Shown: one piece after another, positions 5,788-9,505 of the stretch
Numbering within the stretch: the stretch's first letter is position 1
Layout of the letters: each line of letters begins with the position of its first letter
Assembly: GCA_934086255.1 (NCBI GenBank)
Contig: CAKOIB010000046.1
Span: 1 to 9,505, forward strand
Origin: an uncultured Bacilli bacterium
GTDB lineage: Bacteria > Bacillota_I > Bacilli_A > RF39 > UBA660
Length of the DNA stretch: 9,505 bases
Direction: 5' to 3'
The notes under the pieces: generated by a model
Databases searched by the model: none
What the model was told of the DNA's origin: nothing
Seen by the model: the letters and a program-made list of their open reading frames with translations, nothing else
Program-made: the position numbers and the translations under genes

Positions 5788-6972
5788 ATGAATTATAAAG
5801 TAGCTATTAATCCTGTTGGAGGAGGTAGTGATACTGGTCTTAAAAGTGGTAATGTTCTTGAGAAGAATGTTTCTTTACTTATTTCTAATTATATAAAAAA
5901 TAGACTTGATGAGCTTGGAATAGAAAATGTTATTACTAGGACTGGTGATAATAATATTAGTTTGGATGAGAGAATTGATTTTATAGATAGTAGTTTTGGT
6001 TTTAGTGATGATGTTATTGTTATTACGAATGGGTTGTCTAATTCTTCGGTTCCTGGGGTTGAGATTATTTATGCTCTTAGAGATAGTGATAGGTTTGCTA
6101 AGATTTTAGCAGAGCAGTTTGAAAATAGTGATATTGATATTAATAAGTATTATCAACTTAGAATGGAAGAAGATACTTTTTTTGATAGTGATTATATAAT
6201 TAGAAATACTGGTGATAGCGAGAGTGTAATTATTAATTATGCTAGTGTTAGTAATAGTGATGATTTGAATAAGTTTGTTAATAATTATGAGGATTATGGT
6301 GAGGCTGTTGTTAGAGCTATTGCTATTTATACTAAGAATGATTATGTTCCTACTTCAAAAGGAGATTATTATACTGTTAAGAAAGGGGATAGTTTGTATA
6401 GTATTGCTAGGCTTTATGATGTTTCGGTTGAGGATTTAAAAACTTTTAATAAGCTTGTGAGTAATGTTCTTTCTATTGGGCAGGTTCTTAGGATTCCTGA
6501 TATTGTAGAGAAAAGTGATACTAGTGTTTATTATGTTAAAAAGGGTGATAGTTTGTATGGTATTGCTAAGAGTTATGGTGTTAGTGTAGAGGATATTAAG
6601 AGGTTGAATGATCTTAGTAGTAATAGTTTGTCAATTGGGCAAGAGCTTTTGATACCTGGGCTTTCTAGTGAGAATACTCCAAGTGTTAAGGTTTATACTG
6701 TTTTAAAAGGGGACAGTTTGTATAAGATTGCTAATTTATATGGTATTAGTGTGGATGAGTTAAAGAATGCGAATAAGCTTAGTAGTAGTGTGCTTTCTAT
6801 AGGACAACAGCTTGTTATTCCTGATAGTGCAAATACGAAGACTTATGTTGTTAAAAGAGGTGATACTTTGTATGGTATTGCTAGGGATAATAATACTACG
6901 GTTGATAGGATAAAGAGTCTTAATGGACTTTCTAGTAATACACTTTCAGTGGGGCAGGTGCTTAAGTTATAA
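5788..6972 (+). CDS. Catalytically degenerate Amidase_3 domain with four LysM repeats
   Basis: A 394-residue protein. Residues 4-182 follow the N-acetylmuramoyl-L-alanine amidase (Amidase_3) fold: VAINPVGGGSDTG, then EK with E25, then NVITRTGDN...SLDERIDF and PGVEIIY. The zinc and catalytic residues are mostly gone. D-P-G-H-G-G reads N-P-V-G-G-G, the S-I-H-x-N His is Thr80, and the late E-x-G-F-x-x-N Glu is Asn150; only E25 remains. Four LysM modules follow (194-237, 248-290, 302-345, 352-394), each with GDSLY/GDTLY-x-IA and LSIGQ or LSVGQ. The protein should bind peptidoglycan or a related glycan without cleaving it. From the ATG at 5788 (GGTGAT ahead) there is no signal peptide. An ATG at 5722 would add a hydrophobic leader but lacks a ribosome binding site and crosses the terminator. 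Signal-less LysM proteins such as SafA are known in spore coats, one possible role. Confidence 0.88.
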   Translation: MNYKVAINPVGGGSDTGLKSGNVLEKNVSLLISNYIKNRLDELGIENVITRTGDNNISLDERIDFIDSSFGFSDDVIVITNGLSNSSVPGVEIIYALRDSDRFAKILAEQFENSDIDINKYYQLRMEEDTFFDSDYIIRNTGDSESVIINYASVSNSDDLNKFVNNYEDYGEAVVRAIAIYTKNDYVPTSKGDYYTVKKGDSLYSIARLYDVSVEDLKTFNKLVSNVLSIGQVLRIPDIVEKSDTSVYYVKKGDSLYGIAKSYGVSVEDIKRLNDLSSNSLSIGQELLIPGLSSENTPSVKVYTVLKGDSLYKIANLYGISVDELKNANKLSSSVLSIGQQLVIPDSANTKTYVVKRGDTLYGIARDNNTTVDRIKSLNGLSSNTLSVGQVLKL

Positions 6973-6998
6973 AAACTACTTTGTTGTAGTTTTTCTTA
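6971..6998 (+). terminator. Terminator of the LysM gene
   Basis: AAAAACTAC (6971-6979) pairs with GTAGTTTTT (6986-6994) around a 6-base loop, followed by CTT. The TAA stop (6970-6972) overlaps the first bases of the stem. Confidence 0.8.
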
Positions 6999-7009
6999 TA
7001 TTTGTAATG

Positions 7010-7018
7010 TGCTATAAT
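7010..7018 (+). promoter_or_regulatory. Extended -10 promoter of the hemolysin III-like gene
   Basis: TGCTATAAT (7010-7018) is a full extended -10 element (TG-n-TATAAT). No -35 is evident at normal spacing, as is common for this promoter class. The leader to the ATG at 7051 would be about 25 nt and carries AAGAGGTGTGA. Confidence 0.55.
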
Positions 7019-7050
7019 TGATATTATATTTATTTAAGAGGTGTGAATGT

Positions 7051-7697
7051 ATGGCAAAGGTTAAAAATATTAAAATACCTAATTATTCACTTAGTGAGGA
7101 ACTTATTAATTCTATAACTCATGGTGTTTTTTGTTTAATTAGTATATGGGGACTTGTTATGCTTATTATAAAGACTAGTTCTTTAAGTGCTATTTATGTT
7201 GTTAGTGTTACATTGTATGGTGCATCGCTTGTTATGCTTTATGGAATGTCATGTATATATCATGCACTTTCTTCGAAGTTGATGGGAAAACGTGTTTTTA
7301 GAGTGCTTGATCATTGTAATGTTTTTTTACTTGTTTTTGGTACAATTATACCTGTTGCTTTACTGGGTATTGGTGGTAAAGAGGGGTGGATATGTTTTGG
7401 AATAGTTAGTTTTGTTACTGTTCTTGGGATTGTTTCTTCTTCGATTGCTTACAGGTATTGGAGGTTGTTCTTCATCTAATAAATGGATGGAGCGTACTTA
7501 TTTATTCTAAGTTTCTTATAGAAAATATGACTTATACAGGTTTTTGGTTGATTGTTTTAGGTGGTGTTTTTTATACGGTTGGAGCGATTATTTATGGAAT
7601 TGGTTCGAAAAAGAAGTATATGCATAGTGTGTTTCATGTGTTTTGTGGAGTAGGTAGTTTGTTTCATTATTTGGCAATATATTTGTATTTGTTGTGA
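7051..7697 (+). pseudogene. Hemolysin III/PAQR-like membrane protein, split by a frameshift
   Basis: Two overlapping frames make up one seven-helix YqfA/hemolysin III protein. The first (7051-7479) has the family start SEELINSITHG, then IYHALSS and LDHCNVFLL...GTIIP. It runs into a TAA at 7477-7479 soon after the fifth helix. The second frame, one base back, resumes with LHLINGWSVL, a helix GFWLIVLGGVFYTVGAIIYG, and MHSVFHVFCGVGSLFHYLAIYLYLL, which holds the H-S-x-x-H metal site. The lengths fit other members if one base, probably a T in TATTTG, was lost near 7456-7459, giving RYLEVVLHLINGW. All conserved metal ligands survive across the two halves, so the break is recent or a sequence error. 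The ATG at 7051 has AAGAGGTG ahead. Family roles include membrane homeostasis and reported haemolysis; the natural function is unsettled. Confidence 0.88.
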
Positions 7698-7701
7698 TTT
7701 T

Positions 7702-7726
7702 GGAGCTTGTGCTCTTTTTTTCTTTT
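7702..7726 (+). terminator. Terminator of the hemolysin III-like gene
   Basis: GGAGC (7702-7706) and GCTCT (7711-7715), with one G-U pair, close a 4-base loop and are followed by a long T-rich tract. It begins 4 bases after the TGA stop at 7695-7697. Confidence 0.75.
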
Positions 7727-7767
7727 GTTTTTTTGATTATTTATGTTATTATAAATGCAAGGAGAAA

Positions 7768-7785
7768 TGTTATCAGTAGTGTAGT
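7768..7785 (+). other. Five-codon mini-frame with a good ribosome binding site
   Basis: AAGGAGA (7759-7765) precedes ATG at 7768, which opens a frame M-L-S-V-V and a TAG at 7783-7785. It lies in the 185-base gap before the TPR gene and upstream of the likely promoter at 7770-7799, so it may be a decayed gene start rather than a leader peptide. The rest of the gap holds only AT-rich sequence and a small GTTA/TAAC stem near 7808-7822. Confidence 0.2.
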
Positions 7786-7799
7786 GTGAATGATATAAA
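7770..7799 (+). promoter_or_regulatory. Possible promoter of the TPR gene
   Basis: TTATCA (7770-7775), an 18-bp spacer and TGATATAAA (7791-7799), an extended -10 with TATAAA. It would give a leader of roughly 75 nt, longer than the leaders of the genes to the left. Confidence 0.35.
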
Positions 7800-7871
7800 T
7801 AATGAGTTGTTAAAAAGATAACTGTAGATGGGAAAACATAAATAATAAATAAAATATAAAAGAAGGAAGTT

Positions 7872-7889
7872 GATGATAAAATATGAATA
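7872..7889 (+). other. Short upstream frame overlapping the TPR start codon
   Basis: ATG at 7872 follows AAGGAAG (7863-7869) closely and opens the five-residue frame M-I-K-Y-E, ending in TAA at 7887-7889, which overlaps the ATG of the TPR gene at 7883. The TPR start itself has no Shine-Dalgarno at normal distance, so its translation may depend on ribosomes finishing this mini-frame and re-starting. Confidence 0.35.
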
Positions 7890-8758
7890 ATAAGCTTAAT
7901 AATATGTTAGAAGAATTTTTTAAAAATAATAATGTTGATAATATTGATGATGCGAATAAAAAAATGCAAGAATTTATAAAAATGTATAATAATGGTGAGA
8001 TAAAATATGAGAATACACCACTTGATGATGCTTATGAATTATTAGAAGAAGCACAAAATGCGAAAAGTAAAAGTGAAGCAGTAAAATTAGCTAAAAAAGC
8101 ATATGAAAAATCATCAGAGTGTTTTGATGCTATTTTATTTCAATGTGATTTAGAAGAGAATGGAATAAAGAGGATGAAACTTTTAGATAAGGGTCTGGAA
8201 TTTGAAAAAAATAGATTAATGAAAGAAAAATATTTTGATAAAGATAATATTGGACATTTTTATGGAATATTTGAAACTAGACCATATATTAGAGGATTAG
8301 TTGATAAAGCAAGTTATTTATTAGAAGAAGGAAAATTACGTCAAGCTGGTAATATATGTAAAGAGATTTTAAGGCTAAATCAAAATGATAATATGGGTTC
8401 TAGATATTTATTAATGGCAATATATGCTACATTAGAAGAAGAAAAGGAAATGTTAAATTTATATAAAAAATATCCGGAAGAGAATTTAGAAATGTTATTT
8501 CCTTTATTTGCTCTTTATTATAAAAGTGGTAATGATAAGAAGGCTTTAGAGTATTTAAAGAAAGTTGATAAGTGTAATTCAAACTTTGTTAAGTATTTTA
8601 ATGGCACAATAAAGAAAAGTGAAAAAGAAATTTCTGGATATTATAGTAGAGGTGATGCTTCTGAGATTTTTATGTATCTTAGTTGTTATGATTATTTACT
8701 TATTACAATGCCAAGGCTTCATGAATATGTTATAGAAAATTTAATGAAAAGTAAGTAA
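7883..8758 (+). CDS. ST7-like tetratricopeptide (TPR) protein
   Basis: A 291-residue, highly helical, charged soluble protein without signal peptide or TM helix. The core motif ETRPYIRG (131-138) followed by a TPR-like helix pair ending LRLNQNDNMGSRYLLMAIY (163-181) matches the pattern of the ST7/TPR family (E-T-R-P-Y-M-R ... L-N-P-N-D-N-x-G-x-R-Y-L-L). Further TPR-like units are at about 51-80 (AYELLEEAQNAKSKSEAVKLA) and 205-230 (FALYYKSGNDKKALEYLKKV). The N-terminal part is rich in N, K and E. Such proteins are presumed protein-binding scaffolds with no known catalytic role. The start at 7883 lacks a well-placed ribosome binding site (AAGGAAG is 13 bases away). The gene's A-rich first half contrasts with the G/T-rich genes to its left; its last 250 bases resemble them more. 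It has no adjacent partner in the same transcript. Confidence 0.85.
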   Translation: MNNKLNNMLEEFFKNNNVDNIDDANKKMQEFIKMYNNGEIKYENTPLDDAYELLEEAQNAKSKSEAVKLAKKAYEKSSECFDAILFQCDLEENGIKRMKLLDKGLEFEKNRLMKEKYFDKDNIGHFYGIFETRPYIRGLVDKASYLLEEGKLRQAGNICKEILRLNQNDNMGSRYLLMAIYATLEEEKEMLNLYKKYPEENLEMLFPLFALYYKSGNDKKALEYLKKVDKCNSNFVKYFNGTIKKSEKEISGYYSRGDASEIFMYLSCYDYLLITMPRLHEYVIENLMKSK

Positions 8759-8804
8759 GCGTGTTTTTAATCACATAAATGTGGGTGGTGGCGAGTTTAC
8801 TTAC
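8751..8804. repeat. 8-bp inverted repeat spanning the TPR stop codon
   Basis: GTAAGTAA (8751-8758) contains the TPR stop codon and pairs with TTACTTAC (8797-8804). Inside it is a smaller hairpin CACAT/ATGTG (8772-8783). There is no T-tract after the outer arm, so it is not a standard terminator. It may be an RNA 3' structure or a recombination-type site. Confidence 0.4.
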
Positions 8805-9069
8805 CATTACATAATTTGATTGGGTATTAAGATGGCCATATTTAGGAGATTAAGTTAGATAGTATAACTTATCTAGAAAAGTGATAAATGACTTTAAAAT
8901 AGTATTTATTTGAGAGATAAATGTTCTTTAATTAAAAAAACATTAAATTGCTCTGAAAATACTGAAAAGAATGTCAAAATATGATAATATATATTTATAA
9001 GGATAACCAGTATTTAATCTTTTTAAGCTGAATACTGCTTATTTTTTTGAAGTAAAGGAAGTGTAGTTT
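8759..9069. other. 311-base gene-free region with short repeats
   Basis: No gene is supported on either strand; open frames are at most about 25 codons and lack ribosome binding sites. It contains the inner part of the preceding inverted repeat, a direct repeat GATAAATG (8883-8890 and 8916-8923), the inverted repeat AATGTT/AACATT (8920-8925, 8939-8944) around the palindrome TTTAATTAAA, a tandem CTGAAAA pair (8953-8959, 8962-8968), and the attenuator-like structure described separately. Confidence 0.6.
8957..9048 (+). promoter_or_regulatory. Possible attenuator upstream of the SMEK-like gene
   Basis: CAGTATT (9008-9014) pairs with AATACTG (9031-9037) to form a hairpin followed by CTTATTTTTTT, a terminator ending only about 20 bases before the next start codon. 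The same left arm, as CAGTATTT (9008-9015), can instead pair with AAATACTG at 8957-8964, which would block the terminator. The two pairings exclude each other, as in a terminator/antiterminator switch. No known riboswitch class was recognised. A plain terminator for an upstream transcript is the simpler reading. Confidence 0.4.
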
Positions 9070-9505
9070 GTGAATAGAAGTGAGAAGCTTGCAAAAATAA
9101 AAAATTACTTATCAGAAGTTGAAAGAAGTATAGAATTTGACACAAGAGCAAACCTATTTGATATAAATAAGCATTGTGAAAATTTTTATTGTGGACTATT
9201 AAATATAATATATGGATTAAGCTTGAAAAATGCTAATGTGGAAAGTAAAAATTATATTTCCGTAGATTTAATTGATAAAAATAATAGCATATATATACAA
9301 GTAACTTCTACTAATACTAGAAATAAAGTTCAATCTACTATTGATAAATTTATAAAAAAAGAATTTTATAAAGATAATAAATTACAAATATTGATTATAT
9401 GTGGAAAAAAAGGAAAATATAAAAAGAAATTTAATACACACAAAAAATTTACTTTCGATAGTTCAAGAGATATTATTGATAATAGAGATTTGTATTCAAC
9501 TATAA
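9070..9505 (+). CDS. SMEK-like domain protein, N-terminal part, cut by the window edge
   Basis: The frame is open from GTG 9070 to the edge: 145 codons, no stop. AAGGAA (9055-9060) is the ribosome binding site, at 9-base spacing. The order of motifs matches SMEK-type N-terminal domains: a helix with YLSEVE, then FDINKHCENFYCGLLNIIYGLSL (30-52), then D66 in SVDLID, then IYIQVTSTNTRNKVQSTIDKF (74-94). The D...Q-V-T arrangement looks like a PD-(D/E)XK nuclease fold in which the usual E-x-K is Q-V-T, so activity is uncertain. In known architectures this domain precedes larger regions, often NTPases, in predicted conflict or defence proteins; here the rest lies outside the window. Codons are A-rich (AAA, ATA, AAT), unlike the genes at 1163-7697. 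A hairpin/T-tract just upstream may control it. The domain call is by eye. Confidence 0.75.
   Translation, partial: MNRSEKLAKIKNYLSEVERSIEFDTRANLFDINKHCENFYCGLLNIIYGLSLKNANVESKNYISVDLIDKNNSIYIQVTSTNTRNKVQSTIDKFIKKEFYKDNKLQILIICGKKGKYKKKFNTHKKFTFDSSRDIIDNRDLYSTI

Noticed and set aside
7450..7480. Programmed -1 frameshifting in the hemolysin III-like gene
   Set aside because: No slippery heptamer or following pseudoknot is visible and the family is not known to frameshift; a deletion or sequence error is simpler.
8781..8796. GGGTGGTGGCGAG resembling a T-box antiterminator motif
   Set aside because: Several consensus positions differ, and there is no room for a T-box specifier stem because the TPR gene ends only about 20 bases before it.
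8920..8944. AATGTT/AACATT inverted repeat as a terminator
   Set aside because: The stem is short and AT-rich and is not followed by a T-run on either strand.
1..9505. tRNA, rRNA, CRISPR array, insertion sequence or transposase
   Set aside because: No cloverleaf, rRNA core, regularly spaced repeat or transposase-like protein was seen on either strand.

Overview
The window is very AT-rich DNA from what looks like a low-GC Gram-positive bacterium. Supporting signs are compact sigma-A-type promoters, AGGAGG/AGGTGAT-like ribosome binding sites, U-tract terminators, LysM repeats (so the cell has a wall) and many small membrane proteins. TGG encodes Trp and TGA acts as a stop (3449-3451, 7695-7697), so this is not the mycoplasma code. 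An uncultured gut Bacilli lineage (RF39/Erysipelotrichales-like) fits, but that placement is inference.

Layout: 1-221 is non-coding and holds the terminator of a gene to the left, two AT-rich hairpins and a strong GC-rich terminator for the leftward gene. Then come two divergent small membrane-protein genes (222-530 minus, 600-908 plus). A 62-residue secreted/anchored protein lies on the minus strand (903-1091) and has no standard start codon. Next is a one-piece MacB/FtsX-type ABC transporter (1163-3451), then a leftward Cys-rich CFI-box-like protein (3478-4011) that shares a bidirectional terminator with it.

From 4087 all genes run rightward: two tandem diverged paralogous membrane proteins (4087-4566, 4622-5221), a nitroreductase coupled to the second of them (5229-5738), a LysM protein built on a catalytically dead Amidase_3 domain (5788-6972), and a hemolysin III/PAQR-like membrane protein split by one frameshift (7051-7697). 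Transcription units here are tightly packed. The -10 box often sits only 15-21 nt before the start codon, and terminator stems begin at or within a few bases of the stop codon.

After about 7740 the style changes. The G/T-rich plus strand of the earlier rightward genes gives way to A-rich sequence and longer intergenic gaps. This part holds an ST7-like TPR protein (7883-8758), a 311-base gap with inverted and direct repeats and a possible attenuator, and the start of a SMEK-like gene (9070 to the window edge). That gene has a degenerate PD-(D/E)XK-like D...QVT core, a domain type seen at the N-terminus of large predicted conflict/defence proteins. The right edge may be the start of an accessory island; the deciding sequence is outside the window.
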